From: Paralvinella palmiformis
Lineage: Eukaryota; Annelida; Polychaeta; Terebellida; Alvinellidae
Assembly: GCA_025642065.1 (NCBI GenBank)
Contig: JAODUP010000487.1
Coordinates: forward strand, 1 to 64,000
Direction: 5' to 3'
Length of the DNA stretch: 64,000 nucleotides
The notes beneath the pieces were generated by a model. It had not been told where the DNA came from, ran no database searches, and was given only the letters and a program-made list of their open reading frames with translations. Shown piece by piece: positions 1 through 10,733 of this stretch (the first letter of the stretch is position 1; each line of letters begins with the position of its first letter). Both the position numbers and the translations under genes were made by a program.

Positions 1-600
1 CACGTCATTATGTGGCCCGGTATATTTTTGGTCACGTTAGCCTTGTCCACTTTTTTTAATCAATTTGTAGGAAAAATCTTTAAAAGACGTCTACAATAGA
101 AATATTACAATATTTTATCTTTACAATTTCACACTAAACGTCGTGCCAGCCAAATAACAACACCAGCTTGAAAACCGGGAGCAAATTGAAATTATTGACA
201 TTCTATTGATTCACCTGATAAATACATCAGAACAATATCAAATGTATAACTTTTGTTCATTTCTCTTAACTTATTTTGTCAATAAGAATACGTTATGTTC
301 GCATGGGGGCGCCACTTTGTCGAATCCGGAATAGGTAAAAATTCGCTTCACACATAACGGCATGTCGATGCATAAATGCGCTTTAGAAGACACATTTAAA
401 TGCAAAATACATTCCAACTACCGATTTTGGCAACAGATTATCTCCTTTCTATCAAACAATTCAACGACCCTTTCTTGGTTTACGACATTTTTCTGTGCAA
501 AATCACATTTATCGAAATAAATAACACTTCCAACTACTGAATTGCTCATTATGCAAGCTTTTTTCATTATCTAAGCACGAGTGATTACTATTAAATAAAA
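1..600. other. Intergenic, nothing recognised
   Basis: AT-rich sequence with no long open frame, no recognisable repeat end and no motif I can support. Homology to the right-hand H1 flank begins only near position 611. Confidence 0.4.
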
Positions 601-610
601 CGCTCTAATA

Positions 611-1497
611 TAGGTACACTTTCAACTCATTCTGAAAGTAGTACGCAAACATACAATAACAAGATGCATTCATATTCGATTATTTTTATTATTATTTATA
701 AAATGATTGCTATTTGAATGATGATGACTGTCCTAACATTCGATGCTGGATGAAAATGGGATCCTCTTGGAGGAGAGATGATTACAAAACACGATGCAAC
801 AGTCAGCGATCATTACATGATCATCACACGATCAAATGGACACTTGGTTGCGGCGCCTCAATTTCCATGCCATTTCTACAAACACACAACACATATTTCA
901 ATGCAAACGATGATATGAGATGAAGCGATGTTCATTCACTGTGAACTTTCTCAATTCTTGGCTGCGGCCTTCTTCGTCTTGGAAGCGGTCTTCTTCGGTT
1001 TTGTTGTCTTCTTTGGTTTAGCGGCAGCCTTCTTCGGCTTGGAGACGGCCTTCTTTGGCTTGGAGGCGACCTTCTTTGGCTTTGCATCTTTAGCCTTCTT
1101 TGGTGACTTCTTTTTGGGACTCTTTGCCTTCTTCTCGCCAGCAGGCTTCTTTGCCTTCTTTGGCTTGGCTGCCTTTGGCTTCTTCACCTTCTTTGCCTTG
1201 GCTGGCGACTTCTTGGCAGCCTCACCAAGACGGAAGCTTCCAGATGCACCACTTCCTTTCGACTGCTTCAGAGAACCATTCTTCACACCAGCACGGAGAG
1301 ACATCTTCAGGTGTTGGTTGATCACTTTCTCGTCATGGCCAACATTGTAATTCTTGGCGATATATTTCAATATCGCTTGACGAGAGGAACCACCACGTTC
1401 CTTCAAGGCAGTCAACGCAGCCTTGATCATATCCGAATATTTTGAATGATTTGCTGGCTTCTTTGGCTTAGCGGCAGAAGCCTTCTTCTTTGGTGTA
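611..1497 (-). repeat. Duplicated H1 block, left copy
   Basis: This block is a near-identical copy of 28928-29793. The match covers the H1 coding region, the 3' flank with the run starting CGATGCAACAGTCAGCGATC, and a weaker outer part around 611-660 versus 28928-28985. It ends abruptly at 1497. There the right copy continues into codons for the start of H1, while this copy turns into TATATATACG. The copy therefore broke inside the first codons, at a TA-rich junction. Confidence 0.85.
951..1497 (-). pseudogene. Linker histone H1, 5'-truncated copy
   Basis: Linker histones bind nucleosomal linker DNA and compact chromatin. Reading leftward from about 1497, the frame gives [13 protein letters not shown], then the winged-helix globular domain ([42 protein letters not shown]), then a lysine/alanine/proline-rich tail to a TGA at 951-953. 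The tail is uninterrupted, about 100 residues of KPKKA/SPKKK repeats. The first five residues of the complete copy, including the ATG, are replaced by a TA-rich junction. The frame stays open upstream but has no in-frame ATG before the conserved segment, and no TATA box or histone promoter is present. The first internal ATG (1430) would remove part of the globular domain. I read this as a promoterless, start-less duplicate. A possible poly(A) signal (TTTATT on the plus strand) lies at 685-690. It differs by very few bases from the 29.2-29.8 kb copy. Confidence 0.85.
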
Positions 1498-1779
1498 TAT
1501 ATATACGTATGTTTAGATGCATCACAATTATATAAGCCCGTACATGTTAACCTAAAATTAAATTACAGGCATTTGATTATGTAATTTTTATTTACTCAAC
1601 AATAAAACTACAATCACTGTATGAGTGGGGCCTCATTTGACCAGTCATATTCAACATGGATCATAATCCACATAATTTATTGGCTACCGAGTCCCAAGCA
1701 CTATATTCTTTTTTCAGAAATGTAGTTTTTTCTATGTCTAACAACTAATTATGACATTTCACTGAGGGTTTCTCTCCGT

Positions 1780-2360
1780 AATTGACTCATTTGGTATGTG
1801 CTAGCCTATCCAGTAACATATACAAATTGATAAACGGATTCACTCAGATTAACTCACATGTAAATCTTCCACATTTTACCTCTGCTGAATTCCTGACGGA
1901 CAAGTTCAGCAATTATTTTATGGCGAAAATAACAATCAACAAGAATAAGATGATCTGTGATTCCCCAAATAATACCTGCATATCTTTATGGGTGCAGAGA
2001 TTATGTTCAGGAGATAATCACCAACTCTTCAAACAATTCATGCGACTTAGATCCACGGCCCATTTGGCTTTTGAAGAAATGTGTGAATCAACTTCTGCTA
2101 CTGATAAAAGCCATTATCAATAGGTCAGTGGCTGAGTCAGTGATGTCGTTGTGTTTGAAACGAGCCACCATAACCCCGCAGCTTAAGAGATCCGGGTTGG
2201 ATAAGGAAGTTATCAGGAATTAGCGTCCTATTGATACCATTCGTTTCTTCTCCAAACTTATTGAAAGTGCAGTAGCAGTACGTATAAAAGAGCATTTGGA
2301 ACACAATAGCCTCAGTGACAGTTATGAGTCTTCTTGTCGTAGAGATCATTCAACAAAACC
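1780..2360 (+). mobile_element. LINE reverse-transcriptase fragment (N-terminal RT)
   Basis: Translation in shifting frames shows the start of a non-LTR reverse transcriptase. There is a stretch like EFLTDKFSNYF, then SCDLDPRPIWLLKKC, then ATITPQLKRSGLDKEV, then a stop where the family has NYRP, then FFSKLIESAVAVRIKEHLEHNSLSD and RRDHSTKP. This order matches the region before the catalytic palm in CR1/L2-like elements (known of the family). At least one frameshift and one stop show it is dead. No endonuclease or YADD motif follows. Confidence 0.75.
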
Positions 2361-2516
2361 AGGTCTCTTTTTGTAGTCGATTTATATGTAAACACAATTA
2401 CTTGCAAAATAGATGTATGAGAATACTTATTTTTAATACAAAGTGATATAATTGTACGTCTAAATACCTTTGAACATGAAAAGATGTAAGTCTTAACTAT
2501 CATTACTATTGTTGTC

Positions 2517-2520
<4 letters not shown>

Positions 2521-2562
<42 letters not shown>
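2521..2562. repeat. (TA)n microsatellite
   Basis: A perfect TA dinucleotide run of 42 bases. Confidence 0.98.
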
Positions 2563-2567
<5 letters not shown>

Positions 2568-2894
2568 ATTTTTACGGCCAATGTTTTTTGTGCACATGGT
2601 AGATTAAATGGGCCGAGCGACATCGATGTCTTTGTCAATGTGGATATTGTTATTAGCTGGATATTCTTGTTTTTGTGTAGTAATGGGACACGTAGAAATT
2701 ATTGCATAGTGGATCAATCTGATTATTATTACTATTATTATTATTATTATTATATCAATTGCATGATTTATTTGATTCTCTTATCATGTAAACGTTCTTG
2801 TTATCATTAATGTATGTTTGCACAATGACATGAGATAAGTGGCTAGCACATAAGTAATTCTTTTATCAAACACCTGAACAAGGGTAGGTAGCAA

Positions 2895-3072
2895 TACATT
2901 CACATTACAGTTATATTCACATCTTGAACGTTGTTTATGATCCTCAACTATTTCTACAATACTATCCGGAAACTGTACTGGAGATATACTGGAGTTCATC
3001 AATAAGTTATTGCCAGCAAGAAACCACACAATTATAAAAGGTCAGCTACGTTAAGAACGTTTTATTAAGAAA

Positions 3073-3145
<73 letters not shown>

Positions 3146-4009
3146 GAAAGTACCTTTCTAATCGTATACGAGGGATTTGTCAATCCAGAACCCGTATTTC
3201 AAGATGATTGTTCACTCTACGCCATAATTCCAACTGAAGCCATTTTTACCAGATGAAATATTCTTACACAACCTCCTTTTGATGGGAGAGTTCTCTGTCG
3301 CTGACAAACGTTTCTCCATACCTCTGAATCAGTTCAATAAATTAGCCAAGATCATCTTCCTCCATAACCAGAGTCGTTGTGGGGGAAGAATGGTAACAGC
3401 ACTGTTTACAGAATCTGGTAGATGTATCTGCTTTAATGAACCAACATGTATATCTACTATATGTAGATATATGTTTGTTGACCATACCTGGCACCGCGCG
3501 ACAGTATGTGGTATGTTTACAAACACAATCCGTATGCTGTGTAAGTAATATGGGGCTTTGGTAAAACAGATAGTTCCTTACATCTTAAAACCTATATTTT
3601 TTATCTAATGATTGTCGAAATAGCGCAAGAAGTATTTCCTGAAGCAATTCAGTTCTTCATATATCGAGGTCCAATTCAAGTTACCAAATGCAAAACATGA
3701 AATCATCAATGTTTACGGAATGCGTTATGAAGATCTAATAACCTAAGCGGACAATATAATTAAAAAGAATTCGAGATCAGCCAGTTTCCAGATTTCTTCA
3801 TGGAAAAGGCAAAAGTTGCGATTGAGAAAGATTCGCAAGCCAACTCACCATTCAGTCGAGAGGAAGTGAGAGGTGCTTTGGAAAATCCACTTGAACTATC
3901 ATCAGAATTCAAGGATGTTGCACGCGTCATGTAGGAAGGATACGGGATACCTGGTCCAGATGTCTATCAGGATAAATCATTTCGCTTGTCCAACAGCCTA
4001 GAACCATGA
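2895..4009 (+). pseudogene. Sulfotransferase-like relic, copy B
   Basis: This is a degenerate paralogue of the minus-strand copy at 20.05-21.26 kb. The 5' part (2895-3065) matches the N-terminal region of that copy (RRLYWRYTGVHQ equivalent). The sequence then enters a (TA)n run at 3076-3142 and resumes with a segment also present in copy C but lost from copy A. From 3279 the frame gives GEFSVADKRFSIPLNQFNKLA and the PAPS-binding-like IFLHNQSRCGGRMVTALF. Next come FIYRGPIQVTK, a deletion of roughly 250 bases, YGMRYEDLIT, and a clear C-terminus (DVYQDKSFRLSNSLEP) ending at TGA 4007-4009. Stops, frameshifts, the deletion and a Gly where copy A has Asp in RDP make it a pseudogene. Confidence 0.75.
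3076..3142. repeat. (AT)n microsatellite inside sulfotransferase copy B
   Basis: A 67-base AT run interrupts homology to the sulfotransferase family. It replaces coding sequence that copy C keeps near 14250. Confidence 0.97.
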
Positions 4010-4014
4010 AATAA

Positions 4015-4900
4015 GTTATTTTGTCATTAGAAGTACATGTAGCAGTAAGGTTAATTTGCATATTTTATTCGATCACTTTTTTATATTTGTAATTCAATAT
4101 AATATTTCAGCTTTAGACTTAAATTTATCTTTATGCTTTTACTTCTCTTGAACTGAAGATAATATAAAGCACTACTTCTTAAAAAAGTTATTATTTATCA
4201 TTGGGATGTTATATTTGTTTTTAACTATTATTTATAATATAGACAATAACGACGTAACTAGCATCTGTTTTATATTGATATTATCTATTTTGTTTAAATG
4301 GTAATTTATGTAAACACTCAAACAGTATGACGAGATTATCTGATTTCTACTTTTAAGCTATTCTTACCTACATAGTCTGGCTGTTGTTGGTTCTGAACAT
4401 AAAATACCTAGAGATAAAGCAAACAGTGAACAGTTAAAGGCCTTCTAATAATACATATTATATTTTTTAATGGCGACCCCAGTGTGCGGCAGCACTCTGT
4501 TGTTGAGCGATAAAGCCTGTGATGTCACGTGATTTAGCGCCGCCATTGCTTGTTTCGTTGTGGAATTGGTTTTATTTACATCGTTATCTAGTGTGATAGT
4601 AGTGCTAATATGGTGTTTTAGCACTTTTATAGTAAGTAAATTGGCATTCATGTTACCTTGATGACTGTGCCTAAAACCACCAGTGTAATTTACAAAGAAA
4701 AACATTAAATGATTAAAGTACATTATGTACATATAATTAACAGTACAGACTATTACCAAAGACTATTTAAAACAAGCCGTGTTACTTGACGTTTTAATAT
4801 CGGGTGCCATGTTGAATAGGAGACTTTCTTAGCGGATTCTTCTGGTCGCTCGGTAGGTGGCAGCAGCCGTCACTGGGCCTTTCACACGAGTACAATTACA
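4015..4900. other. Intergenic, no gene recognised
   Basis: AT-rich flank between the sulfotransferase relic and the SAP/SWIM fragment. The open frame at 4445-4759 on the minus strand has no recognisable domain and low-complexity composition, so I do not call it. Confidence 0.35.
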
Positions 4901-4920
4901 CTGTCGGTCACGTACAAAAA

Positions 4921-5931
4921 ATGTCTAAACGAAAACACTCAAAAGATTAGGGGGAAATGACGATTGCTCTGTTTAAGCAGGAACTCAGGTTGACAAAAGC
5001 AAAGTTGTCAGGAAAAAAGCATCAACTGATTGAAAGGTAAGTTAATTTCATGTAAATAATCTTGGAATGTGTGGTAATCTTTTGAGCGATAATACGGGAA
5101 AACACAATCGCTCCCCTGCTGTATGATTGTGTATCATGTCTACGAAAATATTAACAAGTATATTGGCAATGCTTATTTTATGATAAGACATTTCTTAAAA
5201 TAAATTACAGATTTTGTCATTCAGAAAATTATATTTCCTTGTTCAACTTCAGGCTGGAATCCTATGATAGGAATGACAATTTTGGACACCAGCTGGTCCA
5301 GGCTGAGCAGTTCAACATGAATGTGCCCGAGCAGTCTGGGTATAAAGATATCAATTCAGAGGTAAATTACACAGGTAAATTGCTGGAATATTTTATTTTG
5401 TTTTAAATGGAGGTTCATTTTTTTAAATATTAAGCTTATACTGGGTAATCTGTTCCTATATCAGAGCTACCAGGCTAATGATGTTATAGTTTTCAATCCA
5501 TTTTAGCTGCAGTGAATGTGATATATCAACCAATTTTAAATTAATAGCCATCTTCTTAAGTGATTTTTAATGAAAAATGTAAATTTTAAAAACAAAGGTT
5601 TTTTCAATGAAAAAGAAACTAAATCTACATGGATCTATATGGCCAAGATCTGAAGGAAAACAGCAAAGCAATGTACAAGGCAAAGTTCCTTCGCTCCATT
5701 AGACTTGCCAGTCAGAAAGAGGACGTCTACATATGTGGGCTTGTCTCTGCAGAGATGTATAAAAAATCCATCTATGATCTGGACATCCAGCTGGATAGTC
5801 TCGGTGTTGTACAACAATGCCAGTGTGAATGTGCTGCAGGCATGGGACCTGAAGCACACTGTAAGCATGTCGGTCTGGTCCTCCAATATGTTGTATACAT
5901 CACATTCTGGTATCAAGAAATGCATACTTAG
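4921..5931 (+). CDS. SAP plus SWIM zinc-finger protein fragment
   Basis: Two splice-compatible exons are visible. Exon a (4921 or 4957 to 5036) ends AG|GTAAG. Exon b (5253-5361) starts after a TTCAG acceptor and restores the codon AG|G. Together they encode a SAP-like helix-turn-helix (MTIALFKQELRLTKAKLSGK, then KKHQLIERLESYDR), a fold used to bind DNA. A TAG at 4948-4950 follows the first ATG, so either the ATG at 4957 is used or the gene is broken. A third block (5629-5931) carries a SWIM zinc finger: C-x-C at 5818-5826, then CKH near 5860-5868. I could not find a clean acceptor for this block, nor any downstream nuclease domain. In related animal genes SAP, SWIM and a YqaJ-type nuclease can occur together. 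Probably a mobile-element-derived fragment. Confidence 0.5.
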
Positions 5932-6062
5932 TTCAAAGTTTGTTTTAAATGTTCTTAGTTTCATCAGAGTTAGAAAAACATTTATCCCCCGGGTCTAAAT
6001 TTGGAACACAATACATGTAGTTCAACCTGGTTGTAGCCAGATCGAGTGAGGTAAATACGTCT

Positions 6063-6926
6063 CTAAAATTTAAAAAAAGTCAATGCCTGTATGCCTCTCA
6101 GATTATTTTTGTACGCTGCTGCAGTCATCCGATTACTGGGGACAGGATCCGAACCAGTCTGTGAGGAAGATTCTAATAGAATAGGTCCTGCATTAGTCTG
6201 AACGCCCTGTGTTGTTGTTTTTTCGGCCACAGTTTCTACTTCCTCTACATGTAACATCTCAATGGAAGAGTCAATTACTATAACTGATTCGTCCACCATA
6301 TCAACATCTTGATCGACTATTATATCATGCTGCAGTTGTTGTCTTTCAGCGCGTAGCTGACGATCCACATTGGCTGATTTTTCCTTTTCCGTCCAGCAGA
6401 ATTTGGAAGGGACTGCCCCATCTTTCAACCTCATTTTCTTCCCTGCTGTAGGGAACCCTGAAAGAAATCAAATTTCATATGAATATAGAATAAAATATCA
6501 AACCAATAACATCTTATGTTTTAACTGAGTAATAAATTATAGATAATCAATGCATTTATGTTGATTTCCTAATAGTTATAACTGAATTTCTTATTTAACC
6601 TTAAATAAGCACACACACTGTTGTAATGACTGATAAGATTTAAAGCAAACCAAAAATGAATGTATTATTGATTGTGCCATTTATATAAGAAACAGTTTCA
6701 TTATAATCACAGTCACGACTACCTAACCACACACAAATGACCGGCCTCCTACTCACACAGTCTGTATCTGGTTCGGCCTACGGCTACCAAAACAAATGGC
6801 TATACCATAGCATAGGCCGTAAATAATTCACGTATTCATATGATCAAATATATAAATTAACGTATCATACCTCTGACATTTGTCGTTTTGATGGCCTCCT
6901 CTATTTGAACAACACGTTGAAGGCAT
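6063..6926 (-). pseudogene. THAP-domain-like gene fragment
   Basis: On the minus strand a short exon (6871-6926) starts with ATG at 6924-6926, reads MPSTCCSNRGGHQNDKCQR and ends in a GT donor. Further on, after a TTTCAG acceptor, an exon (6063-6457) begins FPTAGKKMRLKDGAVPSKF. The AVPSxF ending is the typical end of the THAP zinc-finger DNA-binding domain. About 115 residues with an acidic stretch (DQDVDMVDES) and a TAG at 6063-6065 follow. The middle of the THAP domain, including its conserved tryptophan and C-x2-H, was not found between 6458 and 6870. The exon phases also do not match (2 bases left over, 2 bases provided). The gene is therefore incomplete. It converges on the SAP/SWIM fragment, with its 3' end about 130 bases away. 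Confidence 0.45.
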
Positions 6927-6999
6927 GCTAAGAAAATTAACCTCTAAACTAGAGTTATGTTACATATATTTTTGAAACTGTTGTGTTCTGAATTTGTCT

Positions 7000-7500
7000 A
7001 TGGAAATGCTTGTACACAGTCAGGAAATAGTAAACACGCGATATCTTTGCCCCTCACGTCTCGCCATCTACCGGCATTGTGTTGCAAAACGGTGTTGCAA
7101 CAAAAGTCCCTCATTCAAGGAGCGCAGGCATCCTAGCGGCTGGCGGTGGCTTGTCACGGAGAACTGCCTTAGTTACATGTGATTATTGTGTGTTATAATT
7201 GATGATAAATTGACTCGATGAAAAATATGTTCATGCATATATATATATTGTGTGTGTGTGTGTGTATAATTGTTTTTATTTTAAAAACTTCCACACAGAA
7301 AAGAAAATAGGCTGTGAAATGACCTAAACCATGTTCAGTTATGTTGTGATCGGCTGTGAAGTGATCGCAAATTGTAGGCTGTGATGTGAGCGGGCCGTGA
7401 AATGACTTCTTTATTTAGATTTCACAGCTTTTTCCCCAATATCATGTGTGTATAATTAAATTGTAAATTAGCAAATGAGTAGGTGCTCAGGTAACATATA
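7000..7500. other. Intergenic, no gene recognised
   Basis: Contains a short (TG)n run near 7250-7266 and four copies of a GCTGTGAAxTGA/GGCCGTGAAATGA-like phrase between 7310 and 7410. Nothing coding is supported. Confidence 0.35.
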
Positions 7501-7529
7501 TTACTAGTGTTGCCAATTCATTTCAACTA

Positions 7530-7715
7530 TCCCAGCCGGCACGTACACGTAGAGGTTACGTGGATAACACGAAGTGTACGTTCGTTACGTAGGGCGACGT
7601 GTTTTTTACGTATATATTACGTGTCGATAGCGACGTGTCAATGTGTTTATCACTGTTCATTTTCAACACGTATATTTTTCGTAAATACTACGTGTGCACT
7701 TAGCAACTTCACGTT
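7530..7715. other. ACGT-rich cluster
   Basis: About a dozen ACGT tetramers occur in under 190 bases, many as TACGT or ACGTG, in otherwise AT-rich DNA. ACGT is the core of several bZIP and bHLH binding sites, but no promoter or gene is evident next to it. Confidence 0.6.
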
Positions 7716-7907
7716 ATGGTGATCATCATGGTCGTGCAAAAACTAAATATTTCCGATGATGCATCGATGCCAGGAAGTGACGCCATTTTGTCCATGTTTG
7801 TTGATGTTTTTAATTTAGCGGTTTCATCGAACCTCTCTGACAAGACCATGATAATCGGTAGGTATATTAAACAATATGTTAACGATATTAAGGTGGTAAT
7901 TAAGTGA

Positions 7908-7908
<1 letters not shown>

Positions 7909-7939
<31 letters not shown>
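7909..7939. repeat. (TA)n microsatellite
   Basis: A TA run of about 31 bases. Confidence 0.97.
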
Positions 7940-7941
<2 letters not shown>

Positions 7942-9060
7942 GTATCCGGACAAAATTCCTCAATAAAACCTCCCAATCCAAGGACAAAACAAATATTTAA
8001 AGTTCTTGGTTACTAATTACATTCAGATATTATTTTTTTTAAAGTTTCATTGTTGAATTTGTTTCTCTTTCAGATCGATATTTTTAAAATCATTTCTAGG
8101 TGGTGTTTTTGAGCATCATTCAGCTGTATTACATCGCCGGGAAATTCTGTTCACATAGCATAATAAAGTATGTGAAATGAAAATAGTTTGTGTACTGTTG
8201 TATGAATGAGGTGTTATCTGTTGGTTAAATCAGGTACACGTGAATTTTCATGTATTACATGTCTAGAATCTACTGCATATTTACTCTGTGACATATCAAA
8301 ATGAGGAATACACCAGAATAAATGAGGTGAAAAACTTTATTATCAAGCAAAAACTAAACAAATATTAAAAACAATTATATAACACTATAATATTTTTTTT
8401 AAATCCACAGCAAACCAAATCTAAGTAATCTATAATGAACCCCAACCTACACTAACAAGATAGTTGTTTATAATATTGATATCAACTAATAATCTAAAAC
8501 GCTAGATGAGTAGACCTAGATCATACAATTCATAACTCTAGACTAGTCTAGATCTAGTAGATCTATTCACAATTCGTCTATTCACCTTAATTAGATTTAA
8601 CTAACTGAATAGTAACATACTGAAAATTGAGCTGAAATCGATAATATGTTTCATAACTACTGATATGAAGATAGTTAAATAAGAAATCTACAAAATCAGA
8701 TAAAAGTATAACATATAAATAATCAAACTTATACGACAAACAAAACCACAGCAAACTAAAATAAAACTATAGTACTAAATGTAGACACCGGTGGATTCAT
8801 CAGTCATGTATACCATAACTTACTCTCACAGACACATTCCACTTCTACCATTCCTCACACAGTTGACATGCAAACACCTCCCTACATCAATCGCACTTGA
8901 CATCTTTTCTCTCATAACTTCAGGTACACATTCAGTACACTTGACATGTGTCACATTGTATCCAATCCCCGCCCTGTGCAGTACAACATATAAAGCACAA
9001 ACCCCCCATATTAATCTTTCCCCTTCCCACTTTCTCCCCGGTGTCTCATTGTGTTAGAGT
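7940..9060. other. AT-rich stretch beside the transposase relic
   Basis: No gene is supported. Positions 8495-8570 are dense in CTAG/TCTAGA-type palindromes, a pattern that recurs at 10550-10670 on the other side of the transposase relic. Confidence 0.4.
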
Positions 9061-9063
9061 TGG

Positions 9064-10210
9064 CTACTTTTGCTTCTCTTCATTCCAGCTCCTCTTTTTT
9101 TTATTTTGGACACACATGTCGCTTGTCAGCACCCTGTGTACACGGACAGGCTGACGAGTGTTCCTTCGAGGAGCTGGTGGTCTTGTTTCCCTAAGCTGAA
9201 AAACCTGGTCAAACCAGGCTTCTGGCTTGTCTGGACCTGACTCCTGCAGGTGACACGGCAAAGCTGACACTTCTGATGAGTCAACAACCATCAACTCAAT
9301 AGGTTCTATCTGACCCGAACCAGATGGTTGTGGGTCATCAGAACCAGATGGTTGTGGCTCATCAGAACCACATGGTAATGGCTCATCAGAACCACATGGC
9401 TGTAGCTCACCAGAAGCATCCAGTTCGGTAGGAGCCGGTACACTGACGGCCACAGACACCTCCTGGTTATAAACAGGTGGCAAATGTCTGGACTAAAGGG
9501 ACAAATGCCTGTCACCCGGAAGCCTGCTCGAACGTTCTTTGGTGTCATTGAACGCTGAACACCACAGTACTTTAAAAACACTTCCCTAAACCATTCAATC
9601 CCCAGGCTGTCTTCCATCCAGGCTTTGGCTTGCCAGGTCCACTTGCTGTTAGGTGGAGCCTCCGCTGTGTTGAAGCTGTGAAGGGACTTATAAGTTTTTC
9701 CCTTCACAACAAACATTGGAGGCATATCACAACACCTGGAGCGCTGGCGCAGGAAACCACAGTTACATCTTCCCTGGAGGACGACACCCGGCTGTTGACG
9801 GCCTGCACACCCTTTTTACAGACCACTTTGATGGGTTGGTGTTCAAAGTGGAACCCACTTTCATCCATATTCCATATGGATATAGGCTGCAGGCCTTCAG
9901 TATACTTGGCCACATCCTGAAAGTAGTTGTCAACTACAGCCCTATTCATTGCACGCCCTCTGGCTGTTGATAGCCGAGAGGGTGTTCGCAGAGTAAGTCC
10001 AGGGTTCCTTCTCATAAAGGCCCTGTACCATGAATCACCTGCAGGTCCCTCTTTGAATGGGTGCGGCAACTGGGCTAGTCTGCAAGGTTTGTAGCCTTCT
10101 GAAGCACCAGTTGCTTTGTCAGTCCAAACCCCCTGTCAGCCAAGTCCATCAATTTCTTGGTAAAACCCGCCTATAAGGTTGGACTCATGACAGGGAGGGG
10201 TCCCGGTTTC
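9064..10210 (-). pseudogene. Pogo/Tigger-class (DDE_1) transposase relic
   Basis: Read on the minus strand from 10210, the order matches a pogo/jerky-type transposase. First comes a helix-turn-helix remnant (GFGLTKQLVLQKATNLAD, then a stop). Next is the segment before the first catalytic residue (WYRAFMRRNPGLTLR, VVDNYFQDV, IWNMDESGFHFEHQP) with the first Asp in NMDES. Then come VTVVSCASAPG and, after a frameshift, MPPMFVVKGKTYKSL and WFREVFLKYCG. The next residues (SMTPKNVRAGFRVTGICPFSP) belong near the end of the domain. The part that should hold the second and third catalytic acids is missing. A C-terminal region with repeated GSDEPQPSG-like units and a basic end (RRNTRQP, KKKRSWNEEKQK) follows. 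The internal deletion, frameshift and stop mean it cannot transpose. Confidence 0.75.
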
Positions 10211-10549
10211 GAACTTTTACTCTGTAAAACACACAAATAAAACAGTTAATTGTGTAATAGTCTATGTGCATTTAAACAAAGACTCTCTAAAATCAAGTGT
10301 ATTATGTATCAAAGTATAATTACAGTGTTACAAGACTAAAAAAGAATATCACCTTGCCATGCACGTGATCCGAGATCGTCATGACTGGGACACCATAGAA
10401 AGTCGAAGCCTTTTTCTGGCTGATCTCCCCAGCCATGACTTTTTTCACTTTTTTATAGGCATGGTAATTGGGTGAATGGTTCTAGATAGATTCAACAGGA
10501 AAAAAGACAGATTATTGACATACTATGTAAACATCTAGAAGAATTAATA

Positions 10550-10668
10550 GAATCTAAACTAGATCTAGACCTAATCCTAGAGGTCTAGCATATCCAGTTC
10601 AATCTAGTTCTACACGTCTAGACCTATATCTAGACTAGACATCTAGTAGTAGACTAGGTCTAGATCTA

Positions 10669-10671
<3 letters not shown>
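10550..10671. repeat. CTAG/TCTAGA-rich tract
   Basis: More than ten CTAG tetramers occur in about 120 bases (for example CTAGATCTAGACC and GGTCTAGATC), next to a (TA)n run. It mirrors the similar tract at 8495-8570. Confidence 0.6.

Positions 10672-10729
<58 letters not shown>
10672..10729. repeat. (TA)n microsatellite
   Basis: A perfect TA run of 58 bases. Confidence 0.98.

Positions 10730-10733
<4 letters not shown>

Noticed and set aside
928..1350. 140-residue plus-strand frame rich in FFGL repeats
   Set aside because: Antisense shadow of the H1 lysine-rich tail; the real gene is on the minus strand.
2784..3029. 81-residue minus-strand frame
   Set aside because: Antisense to the N-terminal part of sulfotransferase copy B.
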